Shown: positions 1 to 11,700, counted from the stretch's first letter. The stretch is DNA of 51,469 bases from Priapulus caudatus (GCF_000485595.1 NW_014577279.1:111173-162641); one strand, 5' to 3'. The notes: a model not told the origin generated them from the letters alone. Numbers and translations: made by a program.

Positions 1-850
1 CAGTACATCGCCGATACACCACCGTACACGACAGATACGCTCACGTACAACGCGGGTCACCTGCGCACGGCCCGCGGTACAACGCACGACACGCGGTACA
101 CACGGATATACGACGAACGATACACCGGTACACGCACGCTACACGCAATACACCACGTCACCACGCTACACCGGGACACCGCGCGAACACGCCACGACAG
201 CTCACCCTACACGCACTTCCACCAGGGTACACGCCGTACCGGCCAGATACACGCCGTACACAACAAGATACACGACACCGTAACAGCGGTTAACACGCAC
301 GTGCACGCCTGGACAACGCACGTACACGCGGAGTACAACGGAAGATACACGCAACCGTCCAAGCACGTACACGCGCGTACACCGCACGATATACACCGCG
401 GTACACCACGCAACGTACAGGACGCAGATACACGCACGTACACACCCGATAACACCGCACGTACAGCGCGGTCACACGCACGTACGTCGTGTCTCTTGTT
501 ACTGCCGTGTCCGCACGCTCGTACTCAGCGTGCACGTTCGTGTAACCGCGCGTGTCGTCGCCGTACCATCTGTTGTACGTGCGTGTATATCTGCACGTGT
601 ACGTGTCTCGTATTACCCGTCGATGATACCTGCCGTGTACGTGCGCTGTACGATGCGGTGTACGATCAACTGTATCCGCCGATCTACGCCGACGTGTACA
701 GAGCGTTTAGTCGTATACGTGACGTGTCCCGCCCGTGCACTGCGTGTACCCACGTGTTACCGGCGCCACACGCGTCTACAAGACGCTGTATCTGCTGTAC
801 GTTGCCGTACCCGCAGCTGCACACGCGCCTGCAACCGCAGTTAAGATCAA
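1..850. repeat. Degenerate ACGTACAC-type satellite with a strand switch
   Basis: The block is built from imperfect short units such as GTACACGCACGTACAC, with almost every unit carrying TACAC or its complement. From 1 to about 490 the plus strand is rich in TACAC. From about 490 to 850 it is rich in GTGTA, so the array reverses orientation around position 490. Long reading frames exist on both strands only because the unit lacks stops; their Cys/Arg/Thr/His/Val-rich translations are not credible proteins. The array continues to the left edge, so its full length is unknown. Confidence 0.75.
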
Positions 851-929
851 CGTGACCCTCGTATCTTGAGCCCTGGGCTAATAGGCGGTACATAGAGCCG
901 GTGTGATAACTGAGCACTAGCACACCGCC

Positions 930-1145
930 TTAACGCACGAACGAACGCACGCACGCACACATACATGTACGCGAATGTACCACGCACACCCGTATACACG
1001 CGCATGCACGCATGCAGCGCGCATGAACTTACGCGCACGCACACACAAAAACACGCACGCACGCACACACAAACACACGCACATGCAAACACACACACAC
1101 CCATACACACAAGCCCACGTCACACACAAGCACACACATAAATGG
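930..1145. repeat. CA/ACGC microsatellite
   Basis: A mixture of CACA and ACGC tetranucleotide runs with a short ATACATGTACGCG segment. The frames translating as THTH or CVCV are repeat artefacts. Confidence 0.85.
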
Positions 1146-1675
1146 ATCTGTGGTTATTGGGGGTGGGGAGACCAAAATCTAATTAGGAGAGACAAAAGCG
1201 GATCGATGTTAGGCAAAATTGATATGTCAGCCACAATCCGTGAAATGGGTCTACGTCAGAGTTTCTTCGGGCGGCTAGCGAGACCGCTATACGGCATTTA
1301 ACAGCTCTCCTATCAGCTTCCGCCATGATGTCTTCTTTTAAATTACTTCTCCTCCTTAAGCTCTTCGCCTCACCCTTTCTTCCTGGTTTTCTCCTATTCA
1401 CCTTGCCTTTATCTCAGATTCACTATCATATTCTCTAGCCTTCCTCTTCCTCATCATGTATCACATATACCTAATTATTCTCTCCTCGTCATCTCCTTCC
1501 GCCACTCTCCGCTTATCAAGCCCACTTATCCCCTAATCCGTTCCCTCTCACGCACACAGAGACACATCATCTATGTCTGCTCAGCCGCTCCCCGAGCATT
1601 TTGTGCCGTTACTGTTATAACTCGTCGGCAGCAGTTATCAACGCCGCTACGCTGTTCCGCTACCGATGCATACAT

Positions 1676-1932
1676 AAATACGCACGCACGCACGCACACA
1701 TACATACATATACATGCATGCATGCATGCACGCACGCACGCACACATACATACATATACATGCATGCATGCATGCACGCACGCACGCACACATACACACA
1801 CACTCAGTACGTGCCTACATACATACGTACATACGTGCGTGCGTGCGTGCGTACGTGCGTGCGTGCGTGCGTACGTGAGTGCGTGCGTGCGTGTGTGTGT
1901 GTGTGTTAGAGAGAGAGAGAGAGAGAGAGAGA
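1676..1932. repeat. Compound microsatellite with a duplicated 60-bp block and strand switch
   Basis: A block of ACGC units, CATA units and (TGCA)n of about 60 bp occurs twice in tandem (about 1680-1795). After 1810 the sequence becomes CGTG-rich, the complement of the first half, and it ends in (GA)n at 1909-1932. The CACG to CGTG switch makes the tract an imperfect palindrome. Confidence 0.8.
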
Positions 1933-3290
1933 TCCAAGATTACTGCACACACTCTTCCTCCTGTATTTCCAGCCGCACGGACAAACTCCCATGAAAACCG
2001 ATAACGGAGCCTTTATCTTAGACAAGTATACGACAGTGACAAGGCACTAATGAGCGTTCACTATGCGAGCAAAGAAGCACTCCCATTACACAGTTTAGCG
2101 TTTTAGTAGCATGCCGTTGAGGTATGTTCCACAGACAAGGCAATGTACACCGAGCGCAAATACACGGGCAGATTGTGACGCGATGTGTCATATAGGTGAG
2201 ACCTTAAACTGTCAATAAAAGCATGACAACCGTGTCAGTGATGCTATAGGATTTTACATCAATGCACGTATGAACAGATTCACAGCGCACTGCTAGGCAA
2301 TCGTGGGCGAACCGGCTCGTAATAGAGATCAATATGCCGTTAGGGCAGGCGTGTCTCTGTATTTGGCACAGTTTGTTTGGCGAAGCTAGCTATCTAACAA
2401 TCGTAGACGCGCTTGACTTATTACTCGTAAACGGTAACCTATTAGTACGGAATGTGCTCGAGAGGCATTCAAGATGGCGCCACCGGCGGTGCTCTGGCAG
2501 CGTTCCATGCCCCTAGTGCATATGCTTGTATCCACTCAGATGCCTAACGTCATTGGTTGCTCATCTCTTATATATATAGTAGCTATCTATAATGGTATTA
2601 CATATACGATATCAGTACTGAAACGTTGTAGACATAATATGACGTTTCTGATGCCACGTTTCCGATCATTTTCGAACAGTTCACAAATATGTATGTGCGG
2701 GAGGGGAGTGCTTAGAGGAGGTTAATGAAGTTTAATGTTGAATGACGATTTTATATTGTAATATTAACGAACTTTCGGACTGCAATACGTAGATTAGTAC
2801 TTGTCCAGCTGTGACCAATCTCGCTGTGAATTCGCAAACTTCATTGCAAATTCACGATGCATGCGAAGCAGCAATAAGCTATCAAAAAAGAACCAAGTCA
2901 ATGGTCATATGCTAGGAGCTGAGCCATTGTCACAGCTTGCCCACGCGAACTGCGCCAAACACAAGCTCTAAACAAGTTTATCAGTCATCAAATTGTCAGT
3001 TGAGACTTTGACAATCACCACGTCTCATGCATGCATCCATGCATGCATCCATAAATCCACAGGCAAGAACGACCGAGTGGCATCCCTATGGAAAGCTAAG
3101 TGCTCTGCTCTACCGCCTCCATTCGATGGATTTTCTTTTAGTGAGATACTATACGTCATAATGGCAGTAAAGTGCAGAAGAAACGTCCGTCAATCGCAAG
3201 ATACTCTATAGAAAAACGATCTGATGAAATCCCAAAAGCAGTCGACATTTTATGACTACACATGCGCGTTCATGTATGTGTACATGTTCT
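1933..3290. other. No gene seen
   Basis: AT-balanced sequence without a recognisable coding region. ATGGCGCCACC at about 2474 looks like a start context, but the frame after it is short and unlike any family I know. A short CATGCATC repeat lies at about 3028-3050. Confidence 0.5.
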
Positions 3291-3297
3291 CAGAACT

Positions 3298-3615
3298 GTA
3301 AGTGTAAGTGTAGGTGTAAGTGCAAGGGCAAGCACAAATGTAAGTTTAAGTGTAAGTGTAAGTGTAAGTGCAGGTGCAGGTGTAAGTGCGAGTACAAATG
3401 CAAGTATAATTATAAGTATAAGTATAAGTACAAGTATAAGTATAAGTATAAGTATAAGTATAAGTATAAGTATAAGTATAAGTATAAGACTGTATAAGTA
3501 CAAGTATAAGTATAAGTATAAGTATAAGTATAAGTATAAGTATAAGTATAAGTATAAGTATAAATATAAGTATAAGTATAAGTATAAGTATAAGTATAAG
3601 TATAAGTATGAGTAT
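3298..3615. repeat. Hexanucleotide array (TAAGTA/TAAGTG), left copy
   Basis: About 50 copies of a TAAGTR hexamer. The first third is a mixed GTAAGT/GCAAGT variant; the rest is nearly pure TATAAG. It is open in several frames (KYKY, ISIS, LILI), which is expected of a hexamer without stops in some frames and is not evidence of coding. The complementary array lies at 6975-7461 in opposite orientation. Confidence 0.9.
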
Positions 3616-3754
3616 TATGTATACAATCATCTTCTCTGATGCATCGAAACTGCGTGGATGCCGTGAGTCTCTGTATTATTATTCAGAAGTTAATTTTTTA
3701 TTTGCGTGTAATGTCGCCAGCTGGCTACGACGCAGCGCCATAAACTATCGTTAA

Positions 3755-4124
3755 CTAGAGCACTCGGAGAGCGCACACCTCCGCCAAGGCACCTCAATTC
3801 TCTCACTGTAAATTTTTTTATTAATTAATTGGATCCGGATCACCACCAAAATGTCATGAATTCTAAGTTACCCCATTTCTGACCTATCCTAAAAATTTAA
3901 TTAATTAATTAATTAATTAATTAATTGGATCCGGATCACCACCAAAATCTCGTCTCATCCTCTACAGTTACCCCATTTCTGACCTATCCTGAACATTTTA
4001 TGACAATCCGTCCATAACTTTTTCAGTTAGGCTGTACACAAACAAACAAACGCACAAACCCACAAACCAACAAACACACGCCGGTGAAAACATAACCTCC
4101 TGCCAACACCTTGGTGAAGGTAAT
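3755..4124 (+). mobile_element. SINE/RTE-tail-like retroelement insertion
   Basis: It starts AGAGCACTCGGAGAGCG...CACCTCCGCCAAGG and ends with CCGTCCATAACTTTTTCAG, an ACAAACAAAC-rich stretch and GGTGAAAACATAACCTCC...TTGGTGAAGGTAATT. This resembles the 3' tail of RTE-type non-LTR elements and their SINEs, which end in a CCTTGGCGGAGGTAA motif; that comparison is from memory. Internally, a block starting GGATCCGGATCACCACC is duplicated (3831-3890 and 3927-3990), separated by a TTAA run. The equivalent position in the opposite arm (about 6813-6825) lacks it, which brackets the insertion. Confidence 0.65.
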
Positions 4125-4213
4125 TATTGCTGTTTGAAATGCGGCGGAATGCTGCTACTTTTACGTGCCTGCACGGTAGGCTACATTCATCATCACGCTT
4201 GCTTCACCCGCGT

Positions 4214-4221
4214 CTTATATA
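4214..4221 (-). promoter_or_regulatory. Candidate TATA box, left arm
   Basis: TATATAAG on the minus strand inside a GC-rich context, conserved in the other arm at 6724-6731. It points outward, toward the hexanucleotide array. A TATA sequence alone is weak evidence; conservation between the two diverged arms is the only support. Confidence 0.3.
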
Positions 4222-4269
4222 CGCGCACGATTATAGTAGACAAGAACCGGAAAGCGCGTTTGTTGCGTT

Positions 4270-4331
4270 GTGCGTGTATGTGTGTGTGGGCGTGTTTGCG
4301 CGTGCGCGTGTGCGCGTGTGCGCGTGCGTGT

Positions 4332-4378
<47 letters not shown>

Positions 4379-4422
4379 TGTGTGTGTATGCGTGTTTGTG
4401 CGTGCGTGTATGTGTTTGTTTG

Positions 4423-4454
<32 letters not shown>

Positions 4455-4510
4455 TGTTTGTTTGTTTGTGTGTGTATGTGTGTTTGTTTGTTTGTGTGTG
4501 TATATGTTTT
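4270..4510. repeat. TG/TGCG/TTTG microsatellite
   Basis: Runs of GT, GCGT and GTTT units. The Cys/Val-rich and His/Thr-rich frames across it are artefacts. Confidence 0.9.
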
Positions 4511-4514
4511 TTAG

Positions 4515-6240
4515 TATGTGCGCATACGCATTCGTGCAAAGACCGCAGCGTTACTTCTAAATACAACCGCAACTCTGCAGTACCTGGCGACAGAATTGCA
4601 CTCAAATGCATAATTCTTCACTCGCGGCACAAGACGCCTTCGTGCGAGTTCTTTAATGATATAACTCTGTCGGCGCTTTTTACTATAACGTCTCGCGATG
4701 CATTAGTATCGCGTCTGCTCTGACTTTGCGGTGGTAGAGAAATGGAGCGCCACACTCGAGATGCAGTAAAAATGCCTGCAGATGTCTCCTCACCAGGGAA
4801 ATACGACATCATCAGCTACATGGGCGAGTGCGTATCACAGATCGAGCACTGCCAAACAACGTTAGATGTCATATTTTTCTAGTCTTCTACATAAACCTCT
4901 GTAATAAGAAATTGCATAATGAATAAGAAATGCAGTCAACCCTGCGTCAGCAGTCACCTTTATAGAATGGACAACGGTCTCTATTAGACACTTGTAGATG
5001 CCAAATCATATGTCAACCATTATAAACATCTACAAAATTGGCTCGGGCCTAACAGCCAAAAGGGACTAGGCTAATTCAAACACACCTAGGTTACCTCTGC
5101 TCAACAAACACGAGGTTTAACTGTTCTTAATATAACAATGATGGAGATTTTGCCTTTTTTACACATACGCCAATTAAACGTTTTCGCAAGTTATTTAGCT
5201 CGCCACCAGCAGCTCCTTGGTTTCTTATTTGACTGCGCGCAGAAAGCACGTGTTTGGCTCCTGAGAAAACAAACAAAGATTCACAAACCAAAATAAAGCC
5301 TGCGTAATGAGCAAATTGCTTTTAGGGGACTCGATAACGCCGTCATTGCAGTGGAAAAGTGCTAGCATAGCACGCTAAATACAAGCCACGAAATTATCGA
5401 TCAGTCCAAGGCTTCAGTGTATTGAAAGCGTTGCGCAGTTTTTTCGATATTCCTGCGTCGCCCTAGTTGCGTGTGATACTTGTGCAATGGCTGTGCTAAT
5501 GGTTGTTCTGTGACATAATCTAGTTAAAACCCATACCACTGTGTGACTTAATAATTAAATTATTTACGGGTAGCCGTTAGGTGATCTCTGTCTGCTTTGG
5601 AACCTATGTAACCCTTGTGCCTTCTGTAAGATGACCACCGTCTATGTGACCTATCAGTCGTTGTTTCATCTGACCTGTGGCTCTAACTGAACTCTCTGCC
5701 TTTAACACTGACCGCTATATTATTATTATAATTATACATTGACTGGAATAGACGATAATTCGTTTAATATAATCTTTTACCGACATTATTATATACTCAC
5801 ACGACAATGTGCAACATAGCGGAATGAAATGACTCACTAGTTATTGCTGGATGAACATCACTAATAAAAGGCCTACTCTTTACATCCGCCATCTCACCAG
5901 GAAAGAGCAAAACAAGCACCGCTTTTCATTAAGAGTCACTCTAGCACATCGCCGTTCCGCACCCCACATCGATTTCTTGCCCAATAATTCCTGCGTAACC
6001 GAATGTGTTTTACTGGTGTTCCATCATTCTCTCATTGGTCATCACCATTCGTTAAAATGCTGCGCCATTTTTTTTATTTCTCGTTGCGCTCCACCATTCT
6101 CAAAAGCATTATACTATTCCCCATTACATTTCACCATGCCCTAAACTCCTCTACTATTCCTTACCACTACCCACTGATTCCTACGCAGACGCGGTCACTA
6201 AAAGCCATCCAATCTTCCATTACCCGTCTCTCTTTATTTC
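4515..6240. other. Spacer of the inverted repeat, no gene seen
   Basis: Unique sequence between the two arms. I see no homology to a known family, no long frame and no convincing splice pairs. Confidence 0.5.
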
Positions 6241-6496
6241 TTCCTCTATCTCTCTCTCTCTCTCTCTCGCTCTTTCTCTTGCTCCCCCTCTTACCCCGCG
6301 CGCTCTCTTTCGATTTCCCTACTAAATAGCCGGCCCTAAACGTCGATCCACATTGTTGTATATCATTTGAGATTATGTACGCCCAATTTTTAGCCTCACA
6401 TGTGCGTGCACACAAATTATTCATGTCAGTACCGTTACCATCTCTCTTCCTTGTCGTCATACAAACACGCATGTATACGCACATACAAACATGCAC

Positions 6497-6497
6497 G

Positions 6498-6570
<73 letters not shown>

Positions 6571-6590
6571 GCGCGCGCACGCGCGCATAG
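6497..6590. repeat. CA microsatellite of the right arm
   Basis: About 35 CA units followed by a CG-rich run (GCGCGCGC). It corresponds to the TG tract of the left arm. Confidence 0.9.
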
Positions 6591-6723
6591 ACATGCTGTA
6601 CGCGCACAAGCAAACGCATCCATGCATATACGTACACACTCACTCGCGTGCACGTACGCCCTCTATATCTCACATACCCACGCAGGCACACCGGCACGGT
6701 TGCATTTTCTATAATCGCGCGCG

Positions 6724-6731
6724 TATATAAG
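6724..6731 (+). promoter_or_regulatory. Candidate TATA box, right arm
   Basis: TATATAAG followed by GACGCGGGTGAAGC. The same motif and flanks occur on the minus strand at 4214-4221. It faces the hexanucleotide array at 6975-7461, so each arm has its TATA motif pointing at its own array. No coding region is seen downstream. Confidence 0.3.
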
Positions 6732-6974
6732 ACGCGGGTGAAGCCAGCGTGATGATGAATGTAGCCTACCGTGCATGCAGGTAGCAGTAGCAGCCAGCCG
6801 CATTTCAAACAGCAATTAATAACGGTCGTTTATGGTGCTGTGTCGTGGCCAGCTGGCGACATTACACATGACTAAATTCGTAGCATATATACATACCTGG
6901 ACTCACGCCAGCCACGCAAATTCGCTGCTCATAGCTACAGTTCAGCGTCGGAAAACATTTACATGTACATCTAA

Positions 6975-7461
6975 TTATACCTATTACCTATACTTACATT
7001 TATATTTATCCGTATACTCATACTTGCACTCTCACTCTCACTCGCACTTGTACTTGTACTTGTACTTGTACTCGCACTAACACTAACACTAACTTACTAC
7101 TTATACTTATACTTATAGTTATACTTATACTTATCTATATGCTTTTGCTTTTGCTTATGCTTATGCGTGTGCTTGTGATTGTACTTGTGCTTGTGCTTAT
7201 GCTTATGCTTATACTTATACTTATACTTATACTTGTACTTATACTTATACTTATACTTATACTTATACTTATACTTATACTTATACTTATACTTATACTT
7301 GTGCTTGTGCTTATACTTATACTTATACTTATACTTATACTTATACTTATACTTATACTTATACTTGTACTTATACTTATACTTATACTTATACTTGTAC
7401 TTTCGCTTTTGCCTTTGCTTGTGCTTGTGCTTGTGCTTGTGTTTGTGCAAGTATACTTGTA
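6975..7461. repeat. Hexanucleotide array (ATACTT/GTACTT), right copy
   Basis: Reverse-complement counterpart of the 3298-3615 array and about 170 bp longer, with variant CACTCT and GCTTTT units at the edges. The long LYLYLY and KYKYKY frames are repeat translations. Confidence 0.9.
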
Positions 7462-7650
7462 AGAGAGCAGCTATGTTCCGCATACCATGAATCACGCACG
7501 GCAGCAGCAGCTTTGAAAGATTTGCGCGTCTGTGAAAGCTAGATTACGCTACACAGTAATGGTGCAAGACCAATCAGTGAGGGCTCAGAAATGCCGAGTA
7601 GGTGCAAGCTGGCACAATTAATTCTATATGTGAATGACCTAGGATGACAT

Positions 7651-7664
7651 GCGCCCTCTAGCGG
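7651..7664 (-). promoter_or_regulatory. Candidate CTCF-type motif
   Basis: The minus strand reads CCGCTAGAGGGCGC, close to the bilaterian CTCF core CCASYAGRKGGC (one mismatch at position 3). A single motif match in 51 kb has modest weight. Confidence 0.3.
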
Positions 7665-7825
7665 CTGCCATGCGTCATCATCTCTCTCATTCATCAAAAC
7701 AATGCTCCGCATTAAGAAATAAGCAGAGAGTAGTAAGAAGAGCTGATGTCGACGGGTAATAGTACAGGACACCGGGGGCACTCACTATATATTGCATGGT
7801 ACGTATGTGCCGCGGTTATGACCCC

Positions 7826-8060
7826 CCTTTTCACATATTTCCCGTCCCGGAGCATAGGTCCTACTTTTTCCGCACGTTCCGGAGGCCCCCTCTCGCAAAC
7901 ATGTCCAGTTCCGGAGTATCATGTTTTCCAGCAAACCCTAGTTCCGGAGACCCCCATTTTGATGTGCTGAGTTAGTACCGGAGCCCCCCAATTCCATCTC
8001 TCAAGTGGCACATATACCTACCCTATTTTGCAGAGAATGCCCCCCCCACCCGGGCACAGG
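7826..8060. repeat. C-rich dispersed repeat, copy 1 (TTCCGGAGACCCCC units)
   Basis: Repeated TTCCGGAG followed by a C run, at intervals of about 50-60 bp, ending in GTGGCACATA-ACCTACC and a C8 run. A second copy with the same order of motifs is at 50450-50770. No coding frame is apparent. Confidence 0.7.
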
Positions 8061-8567
8061 ACTCATCTGCATATACGTGTCACCAGTGGAAATCCCAAAA
8101 GCCTCCTTTAAAAACAGGTTTCCGCTCTATGAAAGTTCTAAAAATTTGCTTTCAATAATACTAATCTCACAATCTATGCTGTAATGATATCAAGCCGCCT
8201 TTGTTCGCCCTTCGCTAAGAACCGCCTGCCGCTAGATGGCTACTAGTTTCTTAGATCAATAATCGCACCAATATTTTAACCGAGTAGAATTTAGGGATGG
8301 GATGTGAATATTTAGTATTCGTTAGACATGCTGTGTTAATTTGTGCTTCCGACGTGTCCCGTTTCCTGTACAAGAAAGTATTAAATCGCCGGCATGTGAT
8401 CAAACAAGAGAGCATGTCTCTAACTACATACCATTTGTTAGCAATAGGCTGCTATATATTTAGACATCGGCTAGTGAGGCTCATCGCAAAATATTTAAAA
8501 AAATAAAAAATAAAAATTTATCATGCGCATGCATTTGAATTAAAAATTAAAAATAGAGTAAGCTACT

Positions 8568-8689
8568 GCTAGTATGAACCTTCTATGGGAAGACTGCCAG
8601 GCTGGTATGATCCTTCTATTGAAGGAATGCCAAGCTAGTAAGAGCCTTACATGGGAAGGCAGCCAGGCTAGTAAAGGCCCTAGTTATGG
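8568..8689 (+). repeat. 33-bp tandem repeat, 3.7 copies
   Basis: Units start at 8568, 8601, 8634 and 8667, each beginning GCTRGTA and (for full units) ending GCCAR. The period is exactly 11 codons and one frame stays open through all copies before a TAG, but the upstream stop leaves only about 42 codons, so coding is not supported. Confidence 0.7.
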
Positions 8690-9450
8690 AGAGTAGATTG
8701 GCAGCACACAGTCAAGGGGCAGTGTCTGAAGACACGGTAGGCACTCCTCCCTCGCCGTTGTCTGCGTGCTTATTAAGTGAAAATAGGGCAACCAGTAAGC
8801 ACCACCGTGGCCACTCGTCAATCAAGCATGGAAATCGGTCAATGCAAACACAGCATCGATGACACGTTACAGTCTAATACACTCGTCGATGAATAGACGC
8901 ACTTGCTTGTGTCGATAGCGTTTTGGACAAATATTAAAATCAACCATCTCCGATAGAGAGGACTGGAACATTAGCTACTCCTGCCTTTTCATTGAGCATA
9001 TGGTATTCAGAAGAAAGGCGGCATGCAAAGAGAAGACTATCGCAGACTGGTCGCGTGTAACCCATGCACGCACGTACACTCACACAAACGCACGAATGCA
9101 TGCTCACACATCACATCAAATGCCAAGTAATTTATTCTATTAGCCTCTCATATGCATATATGCCTGTGTGTTCACATCTTTACCAATGCTAGTAGTGATT
9201 AGCATAAATGAGTATTGGGGTATACTGTGTGTTATGAGATCAGATAAGCATTCTCTATGACAGAACTTCCATTTATTACTATGTCCAAGCATTAATTATA
9301 ATCGTCGAGAGTATGTACGAGAGTAGTGAGATGTTTACGTTTCATCGTGTCTCAGCGTGTGTGCATGATCACGGCAGGTACAGGCTACGTTCCTCTCTTC
9401 CTGTGTCCCTCAGCTAAATTAAATACGCTCCCATCTCCAGTTGCACTAAT
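8690..9450. other. No gene seen
   Basis: Unique sequence with a short CACG-rich patch near 9066-9110. No recognisable coding or RNA feature. Confidence 0.5.
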
Positions 9451-9560
9451 CTCTCTCTCTCTCTCTCTCTCTCGCTCTCTTTCTCTCTTATCTTTTCTTT
9501 CTCTCTCTCTTTCTTTCTCTATATTTCTCTATCTCTCTCTCCTTTTTCTCTCTCTCAATT
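9450..9560. repeat. CT-rich tract
   Basis: CTCT runs broken by TTT. The Leu/Ser-rich frame on the plus strand is an artefact. Confidence 0.85.
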
Positions 9561-9620
9561 TTTCACTAACACCACCGTTCCCCATAGCGTACGTTCCAGT
9601 CAAATGCTGTCTATGAATAT

Positions 9621-9638
9621 CACACACACACACACACA

Positions 9639-9717
<79 letters not shown>

Positions 9718-9739
9718 CACCCTACACACACACACACAC

Positions 9740-9812
<73 letters not shown>

Positions 9813-9923
9813 GTATATATTACGTACAAGAAACAACGATGCCTAGGACAGATCAGAACGTAACAGAACAATATATGTATAACAACGATTAACCAGTTTA
9901 ATTAGTAAATAATATATAATATA

Positions 9924-9961
<38 letters not shown>
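9621..9961. repeat. CA microsatellites and two AT microsatellites
   Basis: Two CA arrays (about 9621-9716 and 9723-9793) are separated by a short CCTA interruption. (AT)n follows at 9794-9815, and a second AT tract lies at 9917-9961. Confidence 0.9.
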
Positions 9962-10156
9962 CCACATGGACCGTGTGCACGCTGCCGCGGTTTCGACGGA
10001 TGTAGGGAGAGGAGGCAACAGCGGGAGCAGGGAGGTTAATGGGGGAGGTAACGAGAAGCGCTTCCTCTCTCAACATCGTGCGGAATTTTAAGTAGCGATA
10101 GTCAACAGCGTAATGGGCGGTCGTTGAGAACGCGCCACAGCCGCGGCAGCAAAAGT

Positions 10157-10438
10157 AGTAGAAATAGAAACAGCAGCAGTAGCAGCAGTAGCAGCAGCAC
10201 CAACAACAGCAGCAGTAGCGCCAATAGCAGCAGCAGCAACAGCAGCCGCAGCGCTAACAGCAGCAGCACCAACAATAGCGACGACAGCAGCAGCAGCGGC
10301 AACAGTAGCGACAACAGCAGCAGCAGCGGCAACAATAGCGACGACAGCAGCAGCAGCGGCAACAGTAGCGACGACAGCAGCAGCAGCAGCAGCGCCAACA
10401 GTAGCGACGACAGCAGCAGCAGCGGCGGCGGCGGCAGT
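10157..10438 (+). repeat. AGC trinucleotide array with a 30-bp higher-order unit
   Basis: The right half (about 10265-10425) is made of 30-bp units built from AGCGACGACAGCAGC and AGCAGCGGCAACART. The frame 10124-10543 gives a Ser/Asn/Asp-rich 139-residue translation with SDDSSSSGN repeats. Because any frame of CAG/AGC is open, and because the flanks give no domain, splice signal or Kozak context, I do not call a gene. A spliced exon of a Ser-rich protein cannot be excluded. Confidence 0.7.
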
Positions 10439-10449
10439 AAGCCCAACGT

Positions 10450-11700
10450 TTACCTAAAACGCATCAGCTGCGCGACAGTAAGGTTAGTTACTACTGATTG
10501 CTTCACATCTCTGCTCTCTCCTTTCTCTCTCTTTCGACCGTAACCAACGTCTCCTTTCATAAATCTATCAGAGTCTCTCACATCTCGTGGCCTCGTTTCT
10601 CCTGTCTGATTCATTTCGTTCCGTTTTTCCAATCCGTTTTGCTCTTCCACCTGTCCTTACGAGGGCGTGTCCGGGCCAGCATTACCGTAGAGCGCCGGCA
10701 TCGATTCTCTTCTCTCCACTCTCCTGCACCAGTTCTCCTCCCCATAGCGGCAACTGCCCTGACGATGAGACGGCATGTTTGCTCCCCGATGACGGTCGTC
10801 ATGGAAACAGCCAGGGGTCACGAGACCCGTTATACACATCTTTTAGCATAGGCGTGGTGATCTTCGCGTCTACGAGGGGGCATGGCCGAACGGCGCCTCT
10901 CTCAGCAGCTTAGCAGTCAGGTCCTCAGCGCGAGAGTCGTAGCTGTTATGCGCGCCACTGCTGCTACCTGAGGGCGCCACCAATGCCCCGCAGGAAGGCG
11001 GCACCTTTGAAGGTCGTGCGAAATAAAGTGATTGTCGGGTAAAAGAAGCGAGTGTAGGAAAATGAGGAGTGCAGGCTATAAGGTGACCTGACTGATGCTG
11101 CCCTTACCTGACTGGCACTGCCTCCACCAGATTAATGATGCCCCACCTGTTGACAAGCCGTAAATAATTCACTAATAAGTAATTAGTAATATGTATTTAG
11201 TAATTAGTCGCGGTCTTTAGCCGAGGGCGGGAAGCAAAAAACCCTCGTAGCTTTTCCATTAATTTTTCATCTTCCGATTTACGTCGGTCAGCCTAATTTT
11301 AGGCTCGCCGCAGCCGCCGCGGTGTTCTGCCTATTGACCCACAGTTTGAGAAATAATGTAGCGTTCGCAATGTGAAAGAGCGGTTGTCCCTCGTCACTGT
11401 GGTTTAGGGACTCGTTCAATGTGAGCTGTAAACCAATTTCCATCGACAACAATGGGAAGGCTGCGCATTTCCCCGTCTCTTCCATGTCGCATTCGACTTC
11501 TAACAGAATCGAGCCACGGAGACAGGGAGAACGGGCCGTATATTTCCAACACAGCGAGTGCCACGCAGAACAAATGGATGTCGCCAGGTTTGGCTCGCGG
11601 TGCAATCGCAGGCACCTGTTAGCTGCCAACCATATAAGGATCGTTGATTTCGCTGAATTATCTTACTCGAAGGGATTCTAATGCGATTACTTTGCAGGGA
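10450..11700. other. No gene seen
   Basis: Moderately GC-rich. Open frames of 60-113 codons occur on both strands (for example 11288-11629 minus and 11421-11681 plus), but they overlap each other and show no family motif. Confidence 0.45.

Larger units (their letters stand above)
3298..7461. repeat. Large diverged inverted repeat, arms about 3298-4236 and 6711-7461
   Basis: The two arms match in reverse complement in the same order. The hexanucleotide arrays pair (3298-3615 with 6975-7461). A GCGTGG...CGTGAGTC block pairs (about 3650-3672 with 6893-6920). A TGTCGCCAGCTGGC block pairs (3703-3752 with 6823-6868). A block containing CACGGTAGGCTACATTCATC pairs (4124-4236 with 6711-6819). The TG run of the left arm faces the CA run of the right arm. 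The spacer, about 4515-6240, is unique. The left arm alone carries an insert at 3755-4124. Divergence and indels show the duplication is not recent. Confidence 0.75.

Noticed and set aside
4134-6808. Similar short peptides ([22 protein letters not shown]) in both arms of the inverted repeat, reading inward
   Set aside because: They begin at non-ATG codons, run into TG/CA microsatellite, and the similarity is explained by DNA-level homology of the arms.
3252-7495. Long KYKYKY, ISISIS and LYLYLY reading frames
   Set aside because: They are translations of the TAAGTA/ATACTT hexamers, open on both strands at once.
10124-10543. Ser/Asn-rich 139-codon frame
   Set aside because: AGC arrays are open in all frames and the flanks show no domain, splice site or start context; kept as a repeat.
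11288-11681. Overlapping frames of 73-131 codons on both strands
   Set aside because: Mutually overlapping, no family motif, composition like the flanking non-coding sequence.
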